Below are positions 1 through 7,035 of a stretch of DNA of 10,405 nt, one piece after another. Positions within the stretch are counted from its first letter, which is position 1; each line of letters begins with the position of its first letter. Below the pieces are notes generated by a model. It was not told the DNA's origin and ran no database searches. It saw only the letters and a list, made by a program, of their open reading frames with translations. Origin of the DNA: Planctomycetota bacterium (GTDB lineage Bacteria; Planctomycetota; B143-G9). Location: positions 1 to 10,405 of the forward strand of contig QNBY01000024.1 of NCBI GenBank assembly GCA_003644275.1, in the 5' to 3' direction. The position numbers were made by a program, and so were the translations under genes.

Positions 1-1902
1 GTCTCCGGGAGCGGCCCCCCGAGGTATTCCGTCCTGCTCGCCGCCCCTCCCGAGCGCGCCCGCGCCGAGGCGGACGGCCTGCGGAAACGCGCCGTCCGCC
101 AGGCCCGCGTGCTCGACTTCCTCGCCCGCGAACCCGGCCCCCATCCGCACCCGCTCGTCCTGAAGCGCTGCGGCTGCACCCTCGACGTGCTGAGGGCGCT
201 CGCGCGCAAGGGCTTCCTCCTCCTCTCCCCCGTGGAGACGACCGCCTTCGACCTCCCCACCGGCCACGACCCCGGCGCGACGCCCGCCTCCCTCACCGCC
301 GCCCAGCGGGAGGCCCTGGAGGCCGTGAACTCCGCGCTCGACGCCCGCTCCTTCCGCCCCTTCCTGCTCCACGGCGTGACGGGAAGCGGGAAGACCGAGG
401 TGTACCTGCGGGCGCTGTCGCACGCCGTGGCGAACGGCGGCCGCGGGATAGTCCTCGTGCCGGAGATCGCCCTCACCCCCCAGACCGTGGCCCGCTTCCA
501 GGCCCGCTTCCCGCGCCTCGCCGTGCTGCATTCCGCCATGCCCGCGGGTTACAGGCGCAGGCAGTGGGAGCTCGCCGCCGCCGGGAAGGCGGACGTCGTC
601 ATCGGCGCGCGCTCCGCCGTCTTCGCCCCGCTTCCTTCCCTCTCCCTCATAGTGGTGGACGAGGAACACGAGCCCTCCTACAAGCAGGAAAACCCGCCCC
701 GCTACCACGCCCGCGAGGTGGCCCTCATGCGCGGCCGCTTCGAGGATGCCGTCGTGCTCCTCGGCTCGGCCACCCCCTCGCTGGAGAGCTACCGCAACGC
801 CCGGGAAGGCCGCTTCACCCTCCTCCGCCTCCCGTAGCGCGTCCCCGGCAGGGCGCTCCCCGAGGTCGAGGTGGTGGACATGCGCGAGGAGCGCCGCGAG
901 ACCAAGCGCAACGTCCTCCTCTCCCGCAGCCTCGAAAGGGCCGTGCGCGAGTCCCTCGAGAGCGGCGGCCAGGTCCTCCTCTTCCTCAACAGGCGCGGAT
1001 TCCACGTCTTCTGCCGCTGCATGGAGTGCGGCGCGGCCCTGCGCTGCCCCAACTGCGACATAACGCTCACCTACCACAAGAAGCCCGGCGTGCTCTCCTG
1101 CCACTACTGCGGCCACCGCGAGCCCGTCGCATCGAGATGCCCCGAATGCGGCGCTTTCGCCCTCTCCTACGCCGGGACCGGCACCGAGCGCGTGGAAGAC
1201 GCCCTCGCCGCCCTCTTCCCCGGCGCGCGCATCCGCAGGATGGACGCCGACACCACCACCCGCCGCAACTCCCACGGCGAGATACTCGGGGCCTTCCGCC
1301 GCGGCGAGACGGACATCCTCGTCGGCACCCAGATGATAGCCAAGGGCCTCGACTACCCCAATATCACCGTCGTGGGCGTCCTGGACGCCGACCTCTCCCT
1401 GGTGGTGCCCGACTTCCGCTCCTTCGAGCGCACCTTCCAGCTCCTCGCGCAGGTCGCCGGGCGGACGGGCAGGGGGGAGAGCGGCGGCCGCGTGATAATC
1501 CAGACCTCCCGCCCCGACCTCCCCGCCGTGCGCTTCGCCGCCGCCCACGACTACGAGTCCTTCGCCCGCTCCGAGCTCGAACAGCGCATGAAGTTCGGCT
1601 ATCCCCCCTATTCCCGCCTCTGCCGCCTGCTGGCGCGCTCCGCCTCCGCCTCCTCCGCCAGGGACTTCCTCGCCTCCGCGCGCGCCCTCCTCGCGCAGAG
1701 GGCCGCCTCCCTCGGCGTGGCCCTGCTCGGGCCGGTTCCCGCCCCGCTTTCCCGCATAGAAGGAAAATACCGTTACCATATGCTGATGAAATCGCCGGGC
1801 CAGCGCGAACTGCTGGAACTCACCGACCTGATGCGCCTCCAGCTCCGCCCCCCCGGCGACGTGACGCTCGCGGTGGACATGAACCCGGTCTCCCTGTTGT
1901 GA
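1..1902 (+). CDS. priA: Primosomal protein N' (PriA helicase), 5' partial, with one in-frame TAG
   Basis: PriA is a superfamily 2 DNA helicase that reloads the replisome at stalled forks. The frame is open from base 1, so the N-terminal 3'-DNA-binding domain (roughly 100 residues by family length) lies outside; 633 codons are present. In window codons I see a winged-helix-like stretch (about 30-75), Walker A GVTGSGKT (125-132), the DEEH box (220-223), SATPSLE (about 256-262), a zinc module with eight cysteines in CxxC pairs (340/343, 349/352, 367/370, 380/383), and the QVAGRTGRG motif VI. Codon 279 is TAG, in the linker between helicase lobe 1 and lobe 2. The protein resumes at once in the same frame with RVPGRALPEVEVVDMREE, which is normal PriA sequence, and codon usage does not change. 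The gene ends in TGA. Either the TAG is translated or this copy is broken; two separate half-helicases seem unlikely. Identity is very secure, integrity is open. Confidence 0.95.
835..837 (+). other. In-frame TAG inside priA (candidate sense-decoded amber codon)
   Basis: The codons read CTC CCG TAG CGC GTC, that is L-P-[TAG]-R-V, just after SATPSLE and before EVEVVDMREE. From memory of PriA proteins, E. coli has LTRRAG here and others have LPERV-like strings, so the TAG column is variable and often charged or polar. One base change away lie CAG, AAG and GAG, all plausible at this site. The base after the TAG is C. There is no frameshift, and both flanks keep PriA motifs and C-rich third positions. 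Confidence 0.7.
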
Positions 1903-1925
1903 GCGCCGGGACGGACGAGACGATC

Positions 1926-3365
1926 ATGGAAAGCAAGACCGTCAACCCCCTGCGCGTGGCGCTCGCCATGCTCGTGGGCGTCGTCGCCGTCGGAGCCTTC
2001 CAGGCGGCCTGGAAACTCGCTCCGCGCCCCTCCTTCCCCCCGCCCGCAACCCCGCCCGCGGCCGCCTCTCCCTCCCTCCCGCCGCTGCCGGAGGGCTCGC
2101 ATCCGCTGGCCGTGGCGCCGGACTTCCGCTCCCTCGCCGCGGGCTTGGACGGCACCCCCGCCCGCCGCCTGCTGGACGCCCTCTTCTCCCCCGGCACGCT
2201 ATCCGGCCTTCTCGACGCCCCCTCCGCCTCCCGGTTCTCCCAGGCCCTGGCGGCCTTCGTCCCCTCCGTCCGCTCCGCCGCGCTCGCCGCTCTGCCGGAG
2301 GGGCGGATCGCGTTGCTCGCCTCCCTGGACGCCGGAGGCGAGGCGGCCTTCCGCGACGCGCTCGCCGCGCTCTGCTCGAACACCCGCCTCTCCCTCTCCT
2401 CCGCCGACGGGGCCGAGCTCCTCCTCTACGACGACGCTCCCCTCCTGGCCTTCCGCTTCGAGGGCGGCTCGCTCGAGATATTCCCCCCCGGCCCGCCTCC
2501 GCCGCCCGCCTCCGCCGGGTTTCCCTCCCCGCCGGACGGCGCGGGGAAATGGGCCGCCTGGGGACGCCTCCCCTTCTCCGGCGGCGACTGCCTCTACCTC
2601 ATGCGTCCCGCCTCCTCCGGGTTCGCCTGGGAGATACGCCTCCCCTTCGGCCCCGAGGGCGGCTTCACCCCCCTCGCCTCGCCCGTCCTGGGAGACGGCT
2701 ACGCCGCCGCGGCCGGTTTCGTCCCCTCCGCCCTCGAATCGCTGGCGGAAAGGCTGCCCCCCGGCCTCTCCTCCCTGGGCGGCGCGGGGAACTCCCCCCT
2801 CCACGACGCGCCCGCCGCCTCCCTCTGGGTGCTGCTTCCCCATCGCTCCCCCGCGCCCCTCTGGGCGCTCCTCACCGCCGATCCCGCCCGGGCCGCCTCG
2901 CTGCTCTCCCGCCTCGCCTCCGAGGCGGACCTCGAGGTGAAGACCGCCCCCCGCGGGAAGGGCGTCTTCCACTACACGGACTCCCCCGGCTTCGCCGTCC
3001 CCGGCGCGGGCAGGGTGCGCTTCTGGACGGTGCGGCCCTGGGGCGTGCTCTTCTCGTCGTCCGAGTTCAGCCTCGGCCGCGGCATGGACCTCCGCTTCCG
3101 CCCCCCGCAGGACGCCCTCTTCGGCCGGGCCTTCCTCCGCCTGGACCTCCTCGTCGGCAGGTACCTGGGAATGGCCTCGCTGGCCGTCCCCGGCCTCGAC
3201 CTGTCCGCCCTCGGCGGCGCGCTCGACGGCCTCGGCGCGGAGGAAGTGCGCCTCCGCGCGCTGCCCGGCGGCGGAAGCGCGGTGAACGGCGCGACCTCCC
3301 TTCCCCTCGGCTTGCTTTTCATGTGCGCGCTACATGCGTATAATGGTTCGGAGGAGAGCCGATGA
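1926..3365 (+). CDS. Unknown N-terminally anchored, proline/alanine-rich protein
   Basis: I do not recognise this 479-residue protein. Near the N-terminus a hydrophobic stretch (VALAMLVGVVAVGAF, about residues 12-26) looks like a signal anchor or uncleaved signal peptide. A proline/alanine/serine linker follows to about residue 60, then a long moderately hydrophobic region without an obvious catalytic motif. The general look recalls the extracytoplasmic DUF3352-type proteins, but that is only a resemblance. It sits 23 bases after priA with a weak Shine-Dalgarno (GGACGAG, 1913-1919). An in-frame GTG at 1899 would overlap the priA stop as GTGA, the same style as psd/pssA, and is a real alternative start adding nine residues. 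Its last codons (LHAYNGSEESR) double as promoter and ribosome binding site for queC, so the C-terminal tail may be shaped by regulation rather than function. It ends in TGA, overlapping queC as ATGA. Confidence 0.8.
   Translation: MESKTVNPLRVALAMLVGVVAVGAFQAAWKLAPRPSFPPPATPPAAASPSLPPLPEGSHPLAVAPDFRSLAAGLDGTPARRLLDALFSPGTLSGLLDAPSASRFSQALAAFVPSVRSAALAALPEGRIALLASLDAGGEAAFRDALAALCSNTRLSLSSADGAELLLYDDAPLLAFRFEGGSLEIFPPGPPPPPASAGFPSPPDGAGKWAAWGRLPFSGGDCLYLMRPASSGFAWEIRLPFGPEGGFTPLASPVLGDGYAAAAGFVPSALESLAERLPPGLSSLGGAGNSPLHDAPAASLWVLLPHRSPAPLWALLTADPARAASLLSRLASEADLEVKTAPRGKGVFHYTDSPGFAVPGAGRVRFWTVRPWGVLFSSSEFSLGRGMDLRFRPPQDALFGRAFLRLDLLVGRYLGMASLAVPGLDLSALGGALDGLGAEEVRLRALPGGGSAVNGATSLPLGLLFMCALHAYNGSEESR
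3316..3344 (+). promoter_or_regulatory. Internal sigma-70-like promoter for queC and downstream genes
   Basis: TTTTCA (3316-3321, four of six matches to TTGACA), a 17-base spacer, then a perfect TATAAT (3339-3344). An AT-rich patch with a consensus -10 stands out in this GC-rich sequence. The expected start of transcription near 3351 would fall at the queC Shine-Dalgarno, leaving a leader of about 10 bases. The promoter lies inside the 3' end of the preceding gene, so queC-tilS and the genes after it can be expressed apart from priA. Confidence 0.6.
3350..3356 (+). promoter_or_regulatory. Strong ribosome binding site of queC
   Basis: GGAGGAG five bases before the ATG at 3362, within the last codons of the upstream gene. 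It fixes the queC start and is the strongest Shine-Dalgarno match among the plus-strand genes. Confidence 0.75.
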
Positions 3366-4054
3366 ACGGGCGAAAGGACTCCGGCGGCTGCGTCGTCCTC
3401 CTGTCCGGCGGCCTGGATTCCGCCGTCCTGCTCGGCCTGCTCGCTTCGAGAGGGGAGCGGCTCGTCGCCCTCTTCGCCGATTACGGCCAGGCGGCGCTCC
3501 CCCGCGAGCTGGAGGCCGCCCGCGCGCTGGCCGAACATTACTCCGTGCCGCTGGAGGTGGTGAAGCTCCCCTTCCTCGCCGCCTGGTCGCGTTCCGCCCT
3601 CCACGCCGGCGAGCCCCCCCGGCCCGGCTCCCTCGAGGGCGAAGACGCCCGCCGCTCCGCCCGCAGCGTGTGGGTGCCCGCCCGAAACGCGGTCCTGCTC
3701 TCCGTCGCCGCCGCGCTCGCCGAGAGCGGGGGGATGAAGACGGTGGCCTTCGGCGCCAACGCCGAGGAAGGCGCCGCCTTCCCGGACAACTCGGCCGCCT
3801 TCGCCGCCGCCGCCGCGGAGTTCCTGCGCCTCGGCACCATGGCGGGCGTGACGGTGGAAGCGCCGCTCGCGGCGCTCGACAAGCGCGGAGTGGCCGAACT
3901 CGGCCTCCGGCTCGGCGTGCCGCTCCGCCTCGTGTGGTCCTGTTACCGCGCGGGCCGCTCCATGTGCGGCGCGTGCGAATCGTGCTTGAGATTCGAGAGG
4001 GCGCTCCGGGCGGCCGGCGCTCCCCCGCAGCTCCTCGCCCGCTTCGAGAGGTGA
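3362..4054 (+). CDS. queC: 7-cyano-7-deazaguanine (preQ0) synthase QueC
   Basis: QueC converts 7-carboxy-7-deazaguanine plus ammonia and ATP into preQ0, the precursor of queuosine at the wobble position of GUN-anticodon tRNAs (Tyr, His, Asn, Asp). The 230-residue length is typical. The PP-loop is SGGLDS (15-20), followed by FADYGQ with an acidic/Arg helix (about 38-54), and VPARN (105-109) stands for the family VPxRN segment. A YPD-like FPDNSAAF segment precedes the C-terminal zinc site, Cys194, Cys202, Cys205 and Cys208, spaced C-x7-C-x2-C-x2-C as in QueC. The start ATG at 3362 has a strong Shine-Dalgarno and overlaps the previous stop as ATGA. No queD, queE, queF or tgt is present in the window, so the rest of the pathway must be elsewhere or precursors are salvaged. 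tilS follows after four bases. A QueC-related enzyme for another deazapurine product is possible but less likely. Confidence 0.92.
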   Translation: MNGRKDSGGCVVLLSGGLDSAVLLGLLASRGERLVALFADYGQAALPRELEAARALAEHYSVPLEVVKLPFLAAWSRSALHAGEPPRPGSLEGEDARRSARSVWVPARNAVLLSVAAALAESGGMKTVAFGANAEEGAAFPDNSAAFAAAAAEFLRLGTMAGVTVEAPLAALDKRGVAELGLRLGVPLRLVWSCYRAGRSMCGACESCLRFERALRAAGAPPQLLARFER

Positions 4055-4058
4055 ACGC

Positions 4059-5549
4059 ATGGAGAATCCCGAAAGCATCACGTCGAGGACCGAGATAACG
4101 GTCTGGAAGACCCTCAAGGAGTTCGCGGACCTGCTGGAGGGTGCGAAGGTGGTCCTCGCCGTGTCGGGCGGCCCCGACTCCGTGGCGATGGCCCACATAC
4201 TGAAGACCCTCACGGACCGCCACTCCCTCCGGTCCGAGCTGCACATCGCGCACTTCGACCACGCCCAGCGGGGCGAGGAGAGCAGGGAGGACGCCCGCTT
4301 CGTGGAGAAACTCGCCGCCGACCTCGGCCTCCCCTTCCACATGCAGCGCCTCGAGGACCTGCACATGCGGAAGGGCCGCGGCATAGAGGACAACCTCCGC
4401 AGGGCCCGCTTCAAGTTCCTGCTCAACGTCGCGCGCCAGATAGGCGCCTCCGTCCTCATGCTCGGCCACAACTACAACGACGACGTCGAGACCGTCATCA
4501 TGCGCTTCTTCCGCGGCAGCAACCTCCACGGCGTGGCCGGAATCCGCCTCCGCCGGACCATCGGCGGCGACCCCGCCGCCCGCAGGTCCCCCGTCCACGT
4601 CATCAGGCCCCTCCTCCGCCTCGAACGCTCCCGCATCCTCGACTACCTCGCCGCCAGGAACATCCCCTACAGGCTCGATTCCTCCAACCTCGACAACCGC
4701 TTCCGACGCAACTGGATAAGGAACGAGCTCATCCCCGCCGTCAAGGAAAACTTCAACCCCGGCGTCGAGAAGGTCATTCACCACTTCGCCCGCCAGATGA
4801 GGATGGCGGAGCGCTTCGTCAACCGCCACGCCGCCCGCGCCTGGCGCGACGTGGTCGAGGTGGCGGGCGACCGCCATATCCGCCTCGACCTCGAAAAACT
4901 CGCCGCCAAGGACCCCATCGTGGGCCACGAGGTGGTGGGCCGCGTCCTGCGCAAGCTCCACATCGCGGGAGTCCAGGACTACCGCCACATCAAGGCCATC
5001 TACTCCCTCATCGACAGCACCAAGTCGAAGTGCCAGTGTCCCCTCCCGGAGGGCTTCGTCGCCGCCCGCTGCGGGAAGCTCCTCGACATACTCCCCGCCG
5101 CCGAATGGGAGGAGATGATGAGGCGCGAGAAGGAAGCCGCCGACGCCTCCCTCGAGGTCCCCATCCCCCTCCCCGGCTCCGTCTCCATCCCCGGCGTGGG
5201 CGTCATCAGGACCCAGATTCTCCCCTTCTTCGACAGATTCATGGAGGAATTCGTCGCGGGCAAGACCAGCCTGGAGGAGTTCGTGGACTACGGCAAGGTC
5301 AAGCCCCCCCTCGTCTTCCGATACCCCCGCCCAGACGACAGGTTCGTCCCCCTCGGACAGCGCGCCCCCCGCAAGCTCTCCAGCTTCCTCCGCGACGCCA
5401 AGGTCCCCCTTCACCTCCGAAAGAAGGTCCCCCTCGTCTGCGACGCCGAGAAGATCATCTGGGTGGTCAAGATAAGGGTGTCCGAGCAGGTCCGCTTCGA
5501 GAAGGGCAAGACCTCCAGCATAGTGAGGCTCTCGCTCAGGGAGAGATGA
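4059..5549 (+). CDS. tilS: tRNA(Ile)-lysidine synthetase TilS
   Basis: TilS adds lysine to C34 of the tRNA-Ile with CAU anticodon, so it is charged with isoleucine and reads AUA; it is essential in most bacteria. The 496 residues are somewhat longer than many TilS proteins. The PP-loop is SGGPDS (36-41). The TilS signatures HNYNDDVETVIMRFFRGSN (137-155) and DSSN...RNWIRNELIP (207-226) are clear. The C-terminal domain carries KLSSFLRDAKVP, the usual TilS appended-domain segment that follows the tRNA-binding middle part, and ends in the expected strand-rich VSEQ region. The Shine-Dalgarno AGAGGTGA (4047-4054) overlaps the queC stop, supporting the ATG at 4059. It shares its PP-loop fold with the preceding queC. 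AUA codons are unusually common in this GC-rich window (five of twelve Ile codons in psd), so the enzyme should matter strongly here. Confidence 0.95.
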   Translation: MENPESITSRTEITVWKTLKEFADLLEGAKVVLAVSGGPDSVAMAHILKTLTDRHSLRSELHIAHFDHAQRGEESREDARFVEKLAADLGLPFHMQRLEDLHMRKGRGIEDNLRRARFKFLLNVARQIGASVLMLGHNYNDDVETVIMRFFRGSNLHGVAGIRLRRTIGGDPAARRSPVHVIRPLLRLERSRILDYLAARNIPYRLDSSNLDNRFRRNWIRNELIPAVKENFNPGVEKVIHHFARQMRMAERFVNRHAARAWRDVVEVAGDRHIRLDLEKLAAKDPIVGHEVVGRVLRKLHIAGVQDYRHIKAIYSLIDSTKSKCQCPLPEGFVAARCGKLLDILPAAEWEEMMRREKEAADASLEVPIPLPGSVSIPGVGVIRTQILPFFDRFMEEFVAGKTSLEEFVDYGKVKPPLVFRYPRPDDRFVPLGQRAPRKLSSFLRDAKVPLHLRKKVPLVCDAEKIIWVVKIRVSEQVRFEKGKTSSIVRLSLRER

Positions 5550-6385
5550 TGGAACCCGTGAGGCTGGCGCTCCTCAACATGGAGATAGAGGCGGGCGAGC
5601 CCGGCGCCAACGCCGAGGCCCTCCTCGACTACGCCCGCCGGGCCGCCGCAGAGGGCGCGGAGTACGTCTTCGCGCCGGAGCTCACGCTCACCGGATACGC
5701 CGTCCGCCGCTTCCGCGAGCTCGCCGAACCCCCCGACGGCCCCCTCTGCTCCCGCCTCGTGAACGCCGCGGCGGAACTGGGCGTCGTCCTCGGCTTCGGC
5801 GCGGTCCTCGCCGTCGGAGACGACATCTTCAACGCCTACGTCGTCGCGGGCCGCCACGGCGCGGCCCTGTTCGGCAAGTTCCACCGCTGGTGGCTGGGCG
5901 ACTCCGACTTCACCCCCTGGCCCCGCCCCTCCGTCCTCCCCCTGCGCCGCTTCACGCTGGGCGTCATGGTCTGTTTCGACGGCCGCTTCCCCGAGACGGC
6001 CCGCACCCTCGCCCTCATGGGGGCCGACCTCATCGTCTGGCCCAGTTGCTGGCCCGCACCGCCCAAGAGCGACCCCCGCTTCCTCGACATCATCGGCCGC
6101 GCCCGATCCTTCGAGAACCAGTGTTACGTCGCCCTCGCCAACCGCTGCGGATCCTCGGCGGCCGAGAACACCGAATACGCTGGGGCTTCCGCCCTGTTCG
6201 GCCCCACCGGCGAGGTTGTCGAGCGCGCCGCGGGCGAGCCCGGCATCGTCATGGCCGACATGGACCTCGACCGCCTCCGCTCCGTCCGCCGCAGCTTCGA
6301 CATCTACTCCGAGCGCAGGCCGGAGCTCTACCGCCCCCTGTGCGAGCTGAAGCGCCCGCCCTGGGCGGAGGAGGCCGGAAGATGA
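5549..6385 (+). CDS. Nitrilase-superfamily carbon-nitrogen hydrolase
   Basis: This 278-residue protein is a single-domain member of the nitrilase/amidase superfamily, whose members hydrolyse amides or nitriles with a Glu-Lys-Cys triad. I place these at Glu44 (in FAPELTLTGY), Lys110 (GKFHRW) and Cys142 (VMVCFDGRFPE), all in family context. The SFENQCYVALANRCG and FGPTGEV segments are also typical. The loop after the catalytic lysine reads LGDSDFTPW where relatives usually have a Glu and FTPG, so the second active-site acid may be replaced by Asp; this is a weak reading by eye. Substrate cannot be told: N-carbamoyl amines, deaminated glutathione or another omega-amide are possible. Two ATGs lie in tandem (5546, 5549); AGGGAG at 5538-5543 is better spaced from the second, which shares one base with the tilS stop. 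It is not an NAD synthetase, since no synthetase domain is attached. Confidence 0.88.
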   Translation: MEPVRLALLNMEIEAGEPGANAEALLDYARRAAAEGAEYVFAPELTLTGYAVRRFRELAEPPDGPLCSRLVNAAAELGVVLGFGAVLAVGDDIFNAYVVAGRHGAALFGKFHRWWLGDSDFTPWPRPSVLPLRRFTLGVMVCFDGRFPETARTLALMGADLIVWPSCWPAPPKSDPRFLDIIGRARSFENQCYVALANRCGSSAAENTEYAGASALFGPTGEVVERAAGEPGIVMADMDLDRLRSVRRSFDIYSERRPELYRPLCELKRPPWAEEAGR

Positions 6386-7035
6386 GGTTCGCTCCCCAGG
6401 GTATCAGGGAGATGGCGATAGGCACCGTCGCGTGCGCCGCCCTCGCGGCCCTCGCCCTCACCGCGGGCCTGCCCTGGCTCGTGCTGCCCGTCGCCCTCTT
6501 CTGGCTGCTCTTCATGAACTTCTTCCGCGACCCGGAGAGGACCCCCCGCGAGAAGGGCCGTATAATCCTCTCCCCCGCCGACGGAAGGATTACCGACGTG
6601 ACCTCCGTCGAGGAAGGCGAGTTCATCCGCGGCCCCGCCGTCAGGATAGGCATATTCATGGACGTGTTCTCCGTGCACGTGAACCGCTCCCCCGTCACCG
6701 GCACGGTGGCCTACGTGCGGCGTCACCCCGGCAAGTTCTTCGACGCCCGCTCCCCCCGCGCGCTCACCGACAACGAGCATCTCACCCTCGGCGTGGACTG
6801 CGAGGAACCCTTCCGCGGCAAGGTCGCCGTCAGGCTCATCGCGGGCAAGTTCGCCCGCCGCATCGTCTGCGGCCTCTCCGAGGGCGACCGCGTCGAGGCG
6901 GGCCGCCGCATCGGCATGATAAAACTGGGCTCGCGCGTGGAGGTCTTCGTCCCCGAGGAGCTCATGGGCGAACCGGCCGTGAAGGTGGGCGACGACGTGA
7001 AGGCCGGGCGGGACACCCTCGTGAGGTACGAGTGA
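6382..7035 (+). CDS. psd: Phosphatidylserine decarboxylase, short proenzyme form
   Basis: Psd decarboxylates phosphatidylserine to phosphatidylethanolamine at the membrane. The 217 residues match the short (archaeal-like) subfamily rather than the longer E. coli type. A hydrophobic membrane segment covers roughly residues 18-45, then come FFRDPER, LSPADGR, and the histidine-containing FMDVFSVHVNRSPVTG. The self-cleavage site is LGSR with Gly183-Ser184; short forms use GSR in place of the classical LGST, and cleavage would leave the pyruvoyl group on Ser184 of a 34-residue alpha chain. The start ATG overlaps the nitrilase stop as ATGA, with a GGAGGAGG Shine-Dalgarno at 6367-6374. The stop overlaps the GTG of pssA, the enzyme that supplies its substrate, so the two steps are translationally linked. 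ATA makes up five of twelve isoleucine codons. Confidence 0.95.
   Translation: MRFAPQGIREMAIGTVACAALAALALTAGLPWLVLPVALFWLLFMNFFRDPERTPREKGRIILSPADGRITDVTSVEEGEFIRGPAVRIGIFMDVFSVHVNRSPVTGTVAYVRRHPGKFFDARSPRALTDNEHLTLGVDCEEPFRGKVAVRLIAGKFARRIVCGLSEGDRVEAGRRIGMIKLGSRVEVFVPEELMGEPAVKVGDDVKAGRDTLVRYE

Noticed and set aside
871..1902. Second half of PriA as a separate gene starting at GTG 871
   Set aside because: It begins mid-domain, has no clear ribosome binding site and would lack Walker A and DEEH; it is the continuation of priA after the TAG.
564..1925. Upstream extension of the unknown anchored gene overlapping priA
   Set aside because: The translation is Arg/Pro-rich shadow sequence; the real N-terminus is the signal-anchor start at 1926 or at most the GTG at 1899.
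3300..3361. preQ1 riboswitch before queC
   Set aside because: The region is coding and the predicted leader is about 10 bases, too short for an aptamer.
3330..5414. Very long minus-strand open frame opposite queC and tilS
   Set aside because: Low-complexity Gly/Glu/Val/Arg translation, typical of the antisense of GC-rich genes, and fully overlapped by two well-identified genes.
6561..6566. TATAAT inside psd as a promoter
   Set aside because: No matching -35 about 17 bases upstream; it encodes conserved residues (Ile-Ile before LSPADGR).
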